Below are positions 47,880 to 60,320 of a stretch of 64,000 bases of DNA, one piece after another. Source of the stretch: Euptelea pleiosperma. Lineage: Eukaryota; Streptophyta; Magnoliopsida; Ranunculales; Eupteleaceae. The translations under genes were made by a program, and so were the position numbers. The stretch spans positions 32,016,978 through 32,080,977 of the forward strand of contig CM068553.1 in NCBI GenBank assembly GCA_035048495.1, written 5' to 3'. The notes beneath the pieces were generated by a model. That model saw only the letters and a program-made list of their open reading frames with translations, had not been told where the DNA came from and did no database searches. Position 1 is the stretch's first letter. Every line of letters begins with the position of its first letter.

Positions 47880-50800
47880 AATGGCGCCGCTGCCGCTCGG
47901 GTGTTCGGGAGTGCGAAAAAGGACGTAAAGACGGAATTGGAAAGTTGCTGAAGCGAAAAGCTGCTCAATTTGGCCAGCCCGACCTTTTCGGGAAACTTTC
48001 TATTTTTTGTTTTTGTTGATTTTTAGCAGTTTTTAAATTACTATTTTTAATGCCTCGGAAGGCCGAGTGCAAAGTTGTAATAATTTAGGAATTTTACTGC
48101 TTTCCATATAACTGCTAGATCTTGTTCTAGGGTTTTTTAGAAACCTTAGATTAAGTGGAAAATACCAAAAAAATAATAAATTCAAAATTCAAAAAAATTA
48201 GGGTTTCATATTCTGCAGATTTTTAGAAATCACCAATCAAGGATTTGCGATTTTTAGAAAGATTCTAAAATCTTGAAACTTTGCTAAATTAGGGTTTCCC
48301 CTCTTAGAAGTTTCCTCTTTAGAAGAATTTCTATCTTTAGAAATCTTCCGAATTTGGAAAAGTCTGCAAAAGGAAACACCCCAAATCTAGCAGAATTTCA
48401 ATTTTGGGAAATTTCCAAAAATTATAAGGGATCTCGCAATAAAATCTTTCTTGGAAGATCTCCACAGTTCGGGAAACTTTCCAATCTAGGTATTTTCCAA
48501 TTTGGGAATTCCTAAATTTTAAACCATCTCGAATTTGGAAACTAATTCAAAAACTTGCCTAAATTCAGTGCTTGTTCAGTGAACCCTAAAAAGGCAAGGA
48601 TCTTCCAAATAGAATCCCACATACCTAGACCGTGCGATCTAACTGTTTCTGCAGGAACACGATCCAGTGTGGGTAGAGAGCGAAAGCTCAAAGAGGTGGA
48701 GTCGGGCCCAAGCCCATTAGGATACCCCTCTCTAACCCACGGAGGCGACCCCGTGGCGTGGCCCACGGGAGGTAAGTCTCTATCCTCGCCTTGAGTGCGA
48801 TACAGAGCAATTTGGGTGAATCATTGCCGCTTGTCTATTTGCTTTCGCATACATATTATTCGACTTGCGTGGCGTGGCCGTTAATAATTGAACATTAATC
48901 GAGCAGACCCAGCTCTTTTACAACTGGTGGGATTTCATCACCCACCTCATCATTCCAACTGTTTTGATCCCAAGGCTCCATTTAATTAAAAAGAATCAAG
49001 AAGTAGAGCCAATTAGCCCGGTGTTCAAGGAAAAATCCACACAAAGCGAACCCGCTTAACATCCAATCGAAATAAGACCACGAGCGCGGGTCCCTGTTGT
49101 CTAACACACCCATAAGTCCCTGCTACTCAAGTACACTGAGCTCTATGTGGCATCTTGGACTATTCGGCGGTTAGTTACGTGTGGACTAGGAACACGCACC
49201 AACCCTAGCTTAACCCGAGGGAACACTCTTCTTAAACACTTGACCAATCCGGTTAGTCTGGGACGTACTTAAGACAGCCATTGTGCCGCACGTCTGTCTA
49301 GGCTTCGGATTGCCTTGTTGTTGACTAGAGTCAGTACTAAAGGATTCGCTTTGAAGAGTGTAGCCTGGTGAGAACCTAAGAGCGACAAAGTTAGTCCGGC
49401 GGTTAACAAAATAAACCAGTGGTCCGCCCACTGTCATAATCTACCATACCCCAGAAACTAACAAGATAAATCCTCAAACTTATCCTGATTTGTTTTAGGC
49501 ATAGGATTATCTTGCTTGCTCTATGTGCATCATTTAGGATCTCAAACCCAGTGTCTCTTTGTAACCTAATCTGAAGCTTATTTATATGGGTTCAACTGCC
49601 CCATTGTTTGACTCGATCTGAGAGTCCTTCAATCTTCAACACTCTTCCTTTGCCATTGGTCTCTTACTGATGAGAGACCAGGCAGACGGATCTCATCGAT
49701 CCAATCTCTTATGACTGATGATCATTTCAGTCTCACTGCATTTTATACTGGATAGGGGTGCTGACTGTCAACCCCACTGGAGTCTGCTCCACTAAATCCA
49801 TCCCCGATACACATTGTGTCTTCGGCTCTGCTAACCATGGTCAGAGAATCCCTTGTTAGGTCTCTTACTGATGAGAGACCCATTACTGTTCTCCCATACC
49901 CGCTCCTCTTTATGAGTTTGCGGCTCTGCTAACCACGGCTAGAGAACCCTCTCAGTCTTAACTGAGAAAGAACCTACCTGTACTACTGCTGGGTTGGGTT
50001 AGCTCGATTGGAAGCATTCCTGCTCCAACTGATGAGCTGGATGACTGATGACTCACTCAGTCTCCCTATGCTTCAAATTGGTTGGGGGTGCTTATCACCC
50101 CCATTGTGTCTGGCTGAAGACGTAAAACTTAGCGCTTTCGGAAAGGCAATTCCGGTATTCCTAGAGTACATGAGTCTCATGCATTTGTTATTACTTTTAT
50201 ATCTTTGGAAATGCAGGTACATTCATTCTTCCGATCATCAGGTATCACACTGTCGAGTTTCTGCCGACTTGGTAACATCCTCCCTGAACCTTTGCATCAT
50301 CATCACTGATTTTTCATCATTTTATGTCCCAGTCATGAGCACCGAGGACGGTGCTATATTTTGGTTGGGGGTGGGTATTTACCAAAACTCATGTATTCCT
50401 TTTGATAAATATAGATATAGATATAAAAAAAAAAAAAAAAAAAGAAAAAGTTGTTTTTGGGGTGATTTCCGATGTTCTCCAAAAGTTTTCTAGAATTTCA
50501 AAAATGTGTCAAATACCCTGACTTTGATTAGCTGAAAACCTCCGTTAAGTCAGTATTGAGGATGTCAATTTTTGTTTAAAGTTAGCGTTGAGTCAATTCA
50601 AGCGTGACTACAGCAGGTTTGAAAACTCAGAAAAAATCAGATTCGGCACAATTGTACACTATCAACATCAGAGTCATCCTAAGTTTGGAAATTCTAGAGA
50701 TCCTGTGAGAAGAATTGTGGAGACCTAACCCAGTAAGCTTTCGAGCCTTTAATCATTTCAGAGAGTATACATTAATCCTGAGTCACAAGATGACTCACTA

Positions 50801-51995
50801 TTCTTCATGCCCGCAATAATTCGTTGAGAGATCTCATTATCTTTTGCTTCGATCATAAAACTCGGAACAACATCAACATTGGATTACTACGACAGAACCT
50901 TCTCTGTATCCAGTCAAGACAGTATACATGATAGTGCAAACCCTAGAAAATGATTTAGGCCATTTTTCTGAACCATTCAGCCTTTTTACCCACCTGAATT
51001 ATACTTCACTAGAAACCCCTTGAGCCGTTCTATAAAAGCCTTTTATTTGCAAACCCATCAACCTAAAATCCAGTCCAGCTACGAAACATGACTGGCTACC
51101 CTTATTTTGAGATGGACAAAAGAATAACTGATGTGGGTGTACCGTGAAAAAGAAAAGTAAAGAAGAAGAATCAAGAGGAAAAGAAAGTGGTTCAAGCCAA
51201 AAACAAAATATAGAAAGAAAGTATGAAGAAGAGCTGAAAAGAAATTGAGCAGTCTCAGAAATATCAAGAAAAAGAGAAAAATACGAAAAAAAAAAAGGAA
51301 AAAGAACCAGATAATGGTGTTACGTCGCAGGAAAAATTCAAGAAAATGGCAATATCCTCTCAAGATCTTTGAAATCCTGTATCCCTTTATCTCTCTACAC
51401 CTGACCTAAGCCTCATTACAACCCAGGAAAGTCCTACTTGATTCTAGGATAGTACGATCATAAAATGTGGAGATTGGAGAAAGAGAAGCTATAGAGTTTG
51501 ATCTGACGTTCCCGAGTGAAGTGGTATTCCAATCATGAGATCTTCTTCTGTTAAAGATGTCCTTCCTTCAAATAAAACATATGTGAGATCTTTTGTCTCT
51601 TTATATTAAATACATCTCCTCACATATAAATTGAGAGAAAAGAAGAAAACCCTTCTTGTGTGATTCTATTCTGAGTGCTAAACATGTGAGATTTGAGGTC
51701 GAGGCAGAAAAACTTATAGGTGATCTGGAAATCTTTACTGTCGGATGATAAGAATGTTGAGCACACACACACGCAGAGTCTGACTATTCTGGGTCATGAT
51801 TATCAGTCTGTAGTCTTGCCAAAACTTTCAAAACTCTTTGCTAGCCTGTAACTGTTTTTGCATCCATTCAATAATTTGATGAACGGTGTTTTCCCGGAGC
51901 TAATATAAAAAAGTGTGCAGCATGTGCAGAGCCCTTTTAAGCTCATGTATTTCGCACTAATTGCCAAGGATTGGCAATATGCTGGTTGGGGGTTG
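47880..51995 (+). mobile_element. Element B internal domain 2, non-coding
   Basis: A second 4116-bp internal domain with no difference that I noticed from 41128-45243. Even the A19 homopolymer (50425-50443) has the same length. Such identity points to a very recent duplication or to an assembly duplication. Confidence 0.88.
47882..47895 (+). promoter_or_regulatory. Primer-binding site 2 of element B
   Basis: TGGCGCCGCTGCCG two bases after the end of LTR 2, identical to the first copy. Confidence 0.75.
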
Positions 51996-52956
51996 TGATA
52001 TTCGCTCAAAAGTGCTTATTTTAAGCAATTTTCCTGTAGCGTTATTGCATTCTCCCACGTTAAAATACTCTATTTATCTACTTTTCTACGTAAGAGTCTC
52101 TTCTATTGCGTAGAACACACTTTTCTGGACGAAATGGTATATTTGCATGCATTAAACACATTTTCGGAAGTCTAGATATTAAGCCGTTCTGATAAAGTCT
52201 CATTACGCGCTTCTTCTGTCGCAGGAAACCCCGATGGGACGGTTCTCGAGACTTGTGGGCCCAAATCGATCATGAGAGCCCATTATCAAAGCTTAAAGAG
52301 CCCACATGCTATGACTAGAAGATATGGGCCAAATATGGGCTGAATCAGAGGACCAAAAAGCCGGCCCAAATAACGAAGAGAGCAGGAGAGCCAATGACCA
52401 AGAGACGGACCAAAGCGTTTAAAGCCACATGAGTCAGCAAAGAATGATAGTCGACTCTACTGGAGAAGCGTGAGGATGGTCACAGTGAAGACCAGGGTTC
52501 CAGACCCTCCGCCAGTGCTTTTTTCCATTTTTTTTGATACTTTTTCTCTCATCTCTCCTTATTCTCTCTCTCTCTTCATCTCTCGGTCCTCGAATCTACT
52601 GACCTAACCCCAGAACTCCTGCCCATCGGCTCTATCTCATCTCCCTTAGCTTTCTGACCGTTGGATCTTCCATCGGACCGTTGGATCTTCAATCGGACCG
52701 TTGGATCTCTCTAGATCCGTCGATCTACCAATCTGGGTCCCAATCAAGTCACCATCCATCCGATCGCCTTCAGAATGCCTGTCACATCATCTTGTGAGAC
52801 GATGGACATCATCAGTCCATGTGGGCCAGTAGCCGGGCCCATCATCATCGACCCGCTGTCCGACCAGTTAGTGGACCCCGCGAATTTCAAAAATAATTTT
52901 AATTAAATGGGGGGTCCACTAATTGGGGAGATTCCCCATAGAAAAGTAGTATTTTA

Positions 52957-53003
<47 letters not shown>

Positions 53004-54632
53004 TTTTATTTTTTTATTTCCTAAAAATCCTAATTTCCATTAATGGAAATTAGGAGCTTATAAAAAGGGGGAAGGAGGGGGACGAACCCTAATCCCTCTC
53101 CCCTCTCCTCCTCTCCTTCCCCGAATCTTCTCCCACGTTTTCCCTTCCTTCTTCTTCTTCTTCTTCTTCTTCTTCTTCTTCTTCTTCTTCTTCCTCATTC
53201 CGGCCGGAGTTGCAGAACTCCGGCCACCTCCTTCTTCTCTTCTCCTTCTGTCATCTCCTTCTCTTTCTCCTTCATCTGAAACTCTCCACCCTCCGCCTGT
53301 GCGCAGCAAATCTGCTGCCACGAGCAGCACCGTTTTTTTTCAAGTTTTGATTACCGGAGTTGCAGCCTGCAACTCCGGTCACCTCTTCCTTCACCGCCAT
53401 CTCCTTCCTTCAATACCCGAAGGTTCCTCTGTTGCTCCCTCCTCCACCTGTGCGTAGCACAGCTTGCTGCTGCGGGCAGCAACCATCTCCACCACCAAGA
53501 AGCTCCGCCCGAACCAGCAACCTCGCCCCCTCTTCGTTGCTGGTTCACCCTTCGCCTGTGTCTTCTTCATCTGCACCGCCCAGCACCACACCATCTCCTC
53601 CGGCGACCACCATTGACGCCGGAGCAGCCTGCGGTTGCCGCCTGCAACTTCTCCACGTCACCACGCACCAACAATCAGCGTCCTTCACCGGGGTTATTTC
53701 TCCACAAGCACCACCAGCCACGTGGACTGCTCCTCTTCACCTAGTTCGGGCTCTAATCAGACCGGCCAACATCACCACTGTTCCTGCAATCAACCGCTCC
53801 GCCTGCAACTCAAACACCTCTTCGATCACCGGAGAGCTCCTCCCTAACGCCGGCAATCTCCTCTCAAGAACACGGTCTGCAACACACTTGCAGACCGTCT
53901 TCCCCAGCCTGCACCTTAGGACGAATCAGCATCCTCCTAGCGCCTCCATCTGAAACTTCGGCCAAACTTCCATTTGCAGGCCGACCACCATTGCCGCCCT
54001 CATGCTCGTCAAGCATCCCATGGTGCTGCCTTCCAATCACAACACTGCAGGTGATATTCCAACCCGGCTAACTTGAAGCTCTACCTTCGTTCATCGCCGA
54101 TCACTTGGGGTAAAGTTCCCTAAGGGAGTAACTTCTTCCCTCATCTTCTCTCTACTTTCTCTCTCTTGACTTTTTTTCTCTTAATTTCTATCTCTCTAGA
54201 TTTTCTTTCTCTACCTAATCCCTTCATCTTTTGTTTCTCTCTCTACATCTCTTTATAGTCATTATTTGTAGTGATTTTTGCAAAGAAAGTTTGTAAACAT
54301 TTTGATTGAATAAAGTTTAGTTGAGTTTGCATTATTGCGTTTTAGTCTTATTTTTGTTCTAATTGCTTGTGGCAATTTCTCTCTCTAAAAATCACTAAGC
54401 ATGTTTTAAATCCATCACCATTCTCACCTCTCCATGTTTTCTTGATAAAAATCCGTCATTTCATGTCGTTGAATTACACAAACGAACCCCGAGTGCGGAT
54501 CGACATCCGACACGAGCCACTGTACAACCCTGTGATTTTTGCAGGATTTGAGTGAAAAAGAATCGGATAATTACAAATATTGTTGAGATCTAGGATTTCC
54601 GAAACCAACGACGCGGAAAAAACCTACTTTCA
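51996..54632 (+). repeat. Element B LTR 3 (2637 bp)
   Basis: Complete LTR ending CTACTTTCA, followed by TAAAT. The A run is 39 long (52960-52998), as in LTR 1. It carries a private G at AACGAACCCC (about 54483), present in neither LTR 1 nor LTR 2. Confidence 0.95.
53028..53065 (+). promoter_or_regulatory. Palindrome and TATA box, element B LTR 3
   Basis: Same 28-bp palindrome (53028-53055) and TATAAAA (53059-53065) as the other two LTRs. Confidence 0.65.
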
Positions 54633-54637
54633 TAAAT
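54633..54637 (+). repeat. Right target-site duplication TAAAT
   Basis: Matches 38486-38490 and shows that the whole 16.1-kb complex occupies one insertion site. Confidence 0.93.
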
Positions 54638-57210
54638 CAGATTTGTTACATACACACAGTCCCAAGCCCATGTGAGTGTGGGGAATCACTAAACCGCGCA
54701 GCTAGGGATGTATTTCACCCCGAAAGCTTCGACCCACTACACTTAGATAAGCAATTGCGTTCCATGTAGCAACCATAATAATAGCAATTGCTCTCACTGA
54801 ATCTGTTTCTACGAGTGGAGTCATGGTGGCATAAAAAAAGAAGGGATAATACAAGTTGGAAAAGAAGAGATTGAGGGTAGAATTATGAAATTGTTTGAGT
54901 GTAGATCGGTTGTTATAGTAGAGGAGAAGCATGAGAAGGGTCTTGGCACAGGGCAGCATAAGGCGACGTATACTGAAGTTCGGCAGCATAAGAGGAAAGA
55001 TATTGGTATGCATAATAAGAAGGAACAGATTGAGTCAGATTTGATCACATACTAGAGTGAAGAAATGGAGAACTACGTCTGGCTTGATCCCCTGGGTACG
55101 TAGGCAGACCGGAGAAAGGGTTTCAGTCACAAACAAGGAGAGGAAGGGAAGGAATGATTGATCGTTAGCCGATGCTAGTGGACCGATAGGAGGAGATGGG
55201 TTTGAATGTTCGCCCGACGCGACAGAGAGATAAGCAATGGGTGGATGGCTCACACGGTAAACTATATAATGCATATATAACGCGTTTAACCGGGCCTAGA
55301 TAAAGAGCGAACCTCGAATTTAGCTCTTTTGTGCAGGAATTAAGGTGCTATACCTACTAAATAGATTGATCGATTGAAGAGCATTCCAAAATTGATTTCT
55401 AGATAAGAACTCTTTATAGTGAGGGTCCGAAGGAGAGAGAGAAAATAGGGGTGAGTGGTTGGGCTATCTTGTGCTTGTGAAGCCAGTCTTTTTGGTTGGC
55501 AGCAGCAGGATACTAGGAATGGATTCCCATGGACCCTAAAGCAATCATGAGCTATTATACCTGGATGAAACTAACCAATGGCGGTACTTATGTGAGTTCT
55601 GCAAGCCTATCTTTTTTTTTTTCATAAGGGGGCCTTTCCCCTATATCTTTGCCCCATATATGTATTGGCCTATTGGGGTCCGAGCTATAAAGTGTAAGTG
55701 CTATAGAGTGATTGCGGACTGTGAAAAGGTGGTAGGAAAGGTTAAACCGTTCAGTGGCTATACAATGTGCGGTAAGTTTAGGGAGTGGGACGTTTAGCGG
55801 GCAAGTCACGTTGCTCCTTCCCCCTAGAAGCCATGCCTATTTGGATCATCTCGCTTTGCGACTGAGTAGGCTATAAGGTTTCACACATATTTTTGGATTG
55901 AAGTCCTTGCCGCTCTGTAATAAAGGTTGCCAAAGGCATTCTTAGATAGCATCCTTGGTAGCGAGGCGAGGGTGGTTGGCCCGTCCCAGGCTGGGGGCCA
56001 CTCTACTGTAGCAAGTGGGTAAGGTTCAACCTAAGACAAATGTAATGAGGGAAGGCAAGGGCTCAACACGCGAATGAAGGAGTGGAGTGGCGTAGTAGAT
56101 CCGTAAGGAGAACGGCAGAAACTGAAACCTTTCCTCTAAATGTAAATGTGCGCTTCAACTTTGGACGAGAGGGAACGAGCACAATCTCCTAAAGTCGCTA
56201 TCACATGCCTAAGCTGCAGCCGTAGCGTTGGCTTCTCTGCAATGGGGCTGGTCTTCATTATAGCTGTCCTACCTAAACTTCTCTTGCTTTAGCGCGAAAG
56301 AACGGCGGATATCGCACTTTAGCTAGAACTTTCATGGCTTACCGCCCTTTAGCGCCTATGGTCTAACCAAAATAAAAGTACTCGTCAAGGGCCCAAGCGT
56401 GAACCTTAACTTCCGCATCTAGCCAGCAAAGGAAGACGCAAGGTCTGGGCAGCTTTATTATAACATTAGAGAAGCGGAACCTCCAAGCTCAGACATCTCA
56501 AACTCTGAAACTACCCTTCTATCCCACCCTGCTCCTCCGACACCGGAAGCAGAACTACCTGACCGAAGGAGATAGACAGGAAGGGAAGATGGTCATACAA
56601 AGGCCGAATAAAGTTCTCTTGGAGCAGCATCTGAATGGACCTATAGTCACTCAGTACATACGAAGCCATGAACTGGAATTTAGAAGTATGAAATGTGGGC
56701 ATATAAACAATAAAAGAAAAAGACCGAACCAGCAAGACTAATGTCTACTTATACCTTTGAGAGGTCCACTTATACTATGGAGAAAGTCCCTTAAGCTACC
56801 GTAGCTTATATAAGATTCAATTCAATCTAACAAGCGAACTACCTTCGGCTACTACAAGATCTTTATAAACCAAAGAAGCTGAGCCTACTTTACGCACTTC
56901 CGCACTATGCAGGCAAGGTCAACTACACAACCAAGAAGGCATCGCCTGCGGCTTCCAATCCAATGACAAGCAAAAGATGAAGAAGGAACTTACTATACCT
57001 TACCTCCTTGTGCCCATAGCTTGACCTCAGCCTTGAACTACCTCCCTTCCTTGCAAAGCGAACCTAGCCAAGCAATGGAAGGAGAAAGGTCTTGATGAAG
57101 CTCGAGAAAGACTTAAGGCAGGGAAAGCAACTGAACCCTTGACTCGGGCTTCAATTCCAACCATAGGGATAAGAGAAAGAGCCGAAGAAGCAATCACAAT
57201 TTCATTGCCT
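54638..57210. other. Mitochondrial-like insertion, part 3 of 3
   Basis: Right-hand continuation of the block broken at 38490. It is mixed-composition, gene-free DNA with the same style as parts 1 and 2. The frames at 54702-55013 and 55588-55809 match nothing I recognise. The right edge is not sharp: by about 57240 the sequence is AT-rich nuclear DNA leading into a copia primer site. Confidence 0.4.
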
Positions 57211-57276
57211 CATGGTTGATGTTGTTGGGAATACATTCCAACCGAACCTCAACTTATTATAATGTTATTCTCTAAT

Positions 57277-57288
57277 AGGTATTAGAGT
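57277..57288 (+). promoter_or_regulatory. Degenerate copia primer-binding site
   Basis: AGGTATTAGAGT resembles TGGTATCAGAGC, the initiator tRNA-Met site of plant Ty1/copia elements, with three mismatches. It lies 620 bp upstream of the gag start. No clear 5' LTR precedes it. Confidence 0.45.
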
Positions 57289-57900
57289 ATATGATCCGTT
57301 AACTAGGGTTTCCTCTTTTCTTCTCTTTAATTGTTTCTTTCTTTCGTCGTAATGAGAAATAATAACCTAGGGTTTGGGTGTGAAACTTTAGGTTTTCCCA
57401 TCTTTTTTTTATTTCCCTTTTATGGTGGTGCCTACCACCAATACTGTTGTGGAAGTGCAAGAGGTCATTCATGCAAGTTGGAAGAGCAACCTTGGCCTCT
57501 ATGTGTGTCATGCATACGGCAAATGAGAAGTTGCTGCAACATTATGTATTTTGTATCTAAGGAAAATTGCAGATTCCTGTAATTTGTCATGCCACATTTC
57601 CCAAGATCTATTGTGACACGTTTCTTGAAAGTTGATTATGACATGTTTCCTAAGGTCTATCGTGAGTAAATCAAGTATCAATTTCTCTCATGGGCATTCC
57701 AAAGCAAATCGCAAGTATTCAAATTTCTCTCCCGAACTCTCTAGAGAAAATTCCAAGTGTTCAGACTTTTATCCTGGGCTCTCCAAACTACATTGTAGGT
57801 ATCCAGTGAGAATCACAAGCTTTCTGGATTAAGTATAGGTGTTTGTGACCCAGTGGCTTGTGATGAAATCTAAGCCTAATCTATTGTCTTCTTCTGAGAT

Positions 57901-58612
57901 ATGTCTCACTTGACTTCCATTAAACTCGATGGGAGTAATTATGTATATTGGTCTAAATATGCACAGGTTTTCCTCACAGTTAGAGGGAAGTTCATTTTTT
58001 CGACTACTGAATAGCCTCCGGAGGAGGGCATCAATTATGAAATGTGGACTTGATAAAATACTTAGATCATGATCTCGTTCTGGAATCATACGGTTCCACA
58101 AAGGTGTGTAAATATGATGTTTTTGGACACAACAAAAGAAATATAGGAGATAGGGATGTGTATTTCGGTGATAGGAATTTCACAGGAGTGTATCAACTAT
58201 TTCAGGAATGTTTTACTATGTAGCAAAGTGATAAAAGTCTTGGTGAATATTATACCTACATGTGGGGAATAATTGATGAGCTGAATGTTACCAGCTTATT
58301 ACTACTAATCCGTAGACCCAACGAAGACAACGAGAGGAGTATCGAGTTGCAAGTTTCTTTCTAGCCTAAGGCTGAATCTGAGCATGTGCAAGCTCAAATT
58401 AGTAGCAAAGAGCTCCACTCCCTCTCTGCCATTAATGCCATAGAAACCGCTAAATCTACCCTTGTAGCTTCGAATAATTTTCCAGTCATAGTGGTCAGAT
58501 GGGTGGAGAGGTCATGGAGTTGGTAGAGACCCAGGGGGGTTCTAGTAGAGGACGTGGTGCTATTAAATGTACTCATTGTGGTTGTGATGGTCACACATCT
58601 GATATGTGCTAG
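57901..58612 (+). pseudogene. copia gag fragment with zinc knuckle
   Basis: It starts at ATG 57901 with LDGSNYVYWSKYAQVFLTVR, the conserved N-terminal copia gag motif, and is broken by a stop at 58012. Later pieces in other frames include a run resembling the conserved gag segment before the linker. A CX2CX4HX4C zinc knuckle is intact at 58568-58609 (CTHCGCDGHTSDMC), followed directly by TAG. Confidence 0.85.
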
Positions 58613-58723
58613 AATTTTTATACAAAATTGGCACAGGCCAATTATGATAATACCTCGCACCATACAGCCCCTTCATTGTGTGCCACATCTGCTATTATTT
58701 CTATTTCCTGAGAAGAATATGCC

Positions 58724-59020
58724 ATGTTAATGAAAGCCCAACATATTATTGCTTCCTCCAGCTCTACTGCCACCTTGGTTCAGTCAGGTATATCTTGTGT
58801 TGCTTCTACTAGTTCTCTATGGATAAGGATTATAGATTCTGATGCCTCAAACCATATGGTTGACACTCCATGTGTGTATTCTTCCCTTAATCCCTCTAAC
58901 TCCACCCAATGTGTTACTCTTGCTGATGACACTAATCTAAAGTGTTCGGCATTGGTACTGCAAATCATCATTCCTCTCTTTCATTATCTTTCATCTTATA
59001 CGTACCTAAATTTCCTTTAA
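58724..59020 (+). pseudogene. copia aspartic protease fragment, active site altered
   Basis: The frame includes IDSDASNHMVD. The family motif is DSGASNHM, and here the glycine of the catalytic D-S/T-G triad is Asp (codons at 58835-58843). That substitution should abolish protease activity. The frame drifts out of homology after about 58950. Confidence 0.82.
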
Positions 59021-59199
59021 CTTCATGTCTGTGGATAAATTCACCAAATCTCTTAATTGTTTTGTTACCTTCTGTCCTTCCTTCAGTGTCTTTCAAGATC
59101 TAAAGACAAAGAAGAGGATTGGTAGAAGGCATGAAGACAATGGTCTTTTTAATATTGATGGTTGTGGTGGTCCATAGAATTATGCTCTTCAGACCACAC

Positions 59200-59745
59200 C
59201 TTCTCCTCACCAAATGCATTACTGCCTCGGTCATCTGTCACTACATAGTTTAAAATTTTAGTTTATACTTTGAGTCAATTACTGTCTTTTGATTATGAGT
59301 TGTGTCAACTTAGTAAGCATCACCATGTCTCTTTTCCATCTAGGTTTGATAGTCGTATGTCTAGTCCTTTTTTCAGTTGTTCATTTTGATGTTTGAGACT
59401 TAACCATGATATCTTCATACAATGGTTTTAAGTACTTTATTAATTTGTGGATGACTACTCCCTAATGACATGGATTTACTTATTGAAAGATACATTTGAC
59501 TTGTTCCCTATTTTTAAATTGTCATATTTGGAAGTGCAAACTCAATTTATTTCTTTGTTCTGATAATACCAAATAACATACTTTTACACTTTTTAAGATT
59601 ATTTTGGCTCTCATGATATGTTACATCAGACCTCTTGTAACGTACACCTCAACAAAATGGGGCGACCGAAAGGATATATCGGCATGTGTTAGAAGTTGCC
59701 CGTTCCTTGCTTTTCCAGATGAAAGAACCAAAAATATATTGAAGT
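59200..59745 (+). pseudogene. copia integrase fragments
   Basis: Pieces resemble the pre-integrase H-H/C-C region (HYCLGHLSLHSLKF near 59213; ELCQLSKHHHVSFPSRFDS near 59300), the core (FVDDYSLMTWIYLLKD near 59445) and the C-terminal core motif TPQQNGATERIYRHVLEVAR near 59646. They lie in different frames with stops between. Confidence 0.8.
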
Positions 59746-59777
59746 AATGTTGTCCTTAGAATGGAGTAAGAAATGGA

Positions 59778-60135
59778 ATGGAGGCTCCATCTAGCACAGA
59801 AGCTGAGTATCAGGCTATGGCTCACACTACTTGTGACTTGACATGGTTGAGGAATCTTCTACAGGAGATAGGATTTGCAGTTGATCTCCCTATTCCTTTG
59901 TTTTGTGATCAAGCGATTTTCCATATTGTCTATAATCTTGTTTTTCATGAGAGGACCAAGTACATTGAAGTAGATTGCTACTTCATTAGAGAGAGTTGAA
60001 AATTGTGATATTTGTACTCCGTATGTGAAGTCAGAACATCAGTTAGCTGATGTATTTACCAAGGCATTGAGTCACACGAGGAGTGATTTCTTATGTTCTA
60101 AGCTGGGTATATATGATATACATGCTTCAGCTTGA
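59778..60135 (+). pseudogene. copia RNase H fragment
   Basis: EAPSSTEAEYQAMAHTTCDL is the classic copia RNase H segment, followed by FHERTKYIEVDCYFIRE. A frameshift after 59997 moves the end (CTPYVKSEHQLADVFTKALS) into another phase. The natural stop is at 60133-60135, next to the polypurine tract. Confidence 0.88.
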
Positions 60136-60320
60136 GGGGAGTGGGGAGTGTTAATGTAGAACGGGGTATTTTGCACTTTTACCTTTAGTACAACATTAGT
60201 ATATGTTATAATTGCGAGGGTTGACTAGTATAGGTTCAAGACTCTAGTTTGACTTCCTCTTCTCTCTCTATTCTTCTCCGTCCACTTCCCATCTCAAAAC
60301 CCTAATTTACTTTATAGGAA
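60136..60320 (+). repeat. copia polypurine tract and 3' LTR remnant
   Basis: The polypurine tract GGGGAGTGGGGAG (60136-60148) is followed by TGTTAATGTAGAA, the usual start of a copia 3' LTR, at 60149. The LTR end is not identifiable because no second LTR is available for comparison; 60320 is approximate. Confidence 0.6.

Larger units (their letters stand above)
38491..54632 (+). mobile_element. Tandem triple-LTR retrotransposon complex (element B)
   Basis: Three near-identical LTRs (38491-41127, 45244-47879, 51996-54632) alternate with two near-identical 4116-bp internal domains. The repeat period is 6753 then 6752 bp. Only the outermost ends carry a TSD (TAAAT), so the complex descends from one insertion and was enlarged by unequal LTR-LTR recombination. 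The element is LARD-like: tRNA-Asp primer site, no coding domains, long LTRs. It is related to element A with modular differences. Confidence 0.93.
57901..60135 (+). pseudogene. Ty1/copia gag-pol remnant lacking reverse transcriptase
   Basis: Fragments in the copia order are readable in shifting frames: gag, zinc knuckle, protease, integrase, then RNase H. The region between the integrase end (about 59745) and RNase H (59778) is missing, so the whole reverse-transcriptase domain has been deleted. Multiple stops and frameshifts occur, for example a stop at 58012 and a frameshift after 59997. The element is dead. The AT-rich leader 57289-57900 shows nothing else recognisable. Confidence 0.88.
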
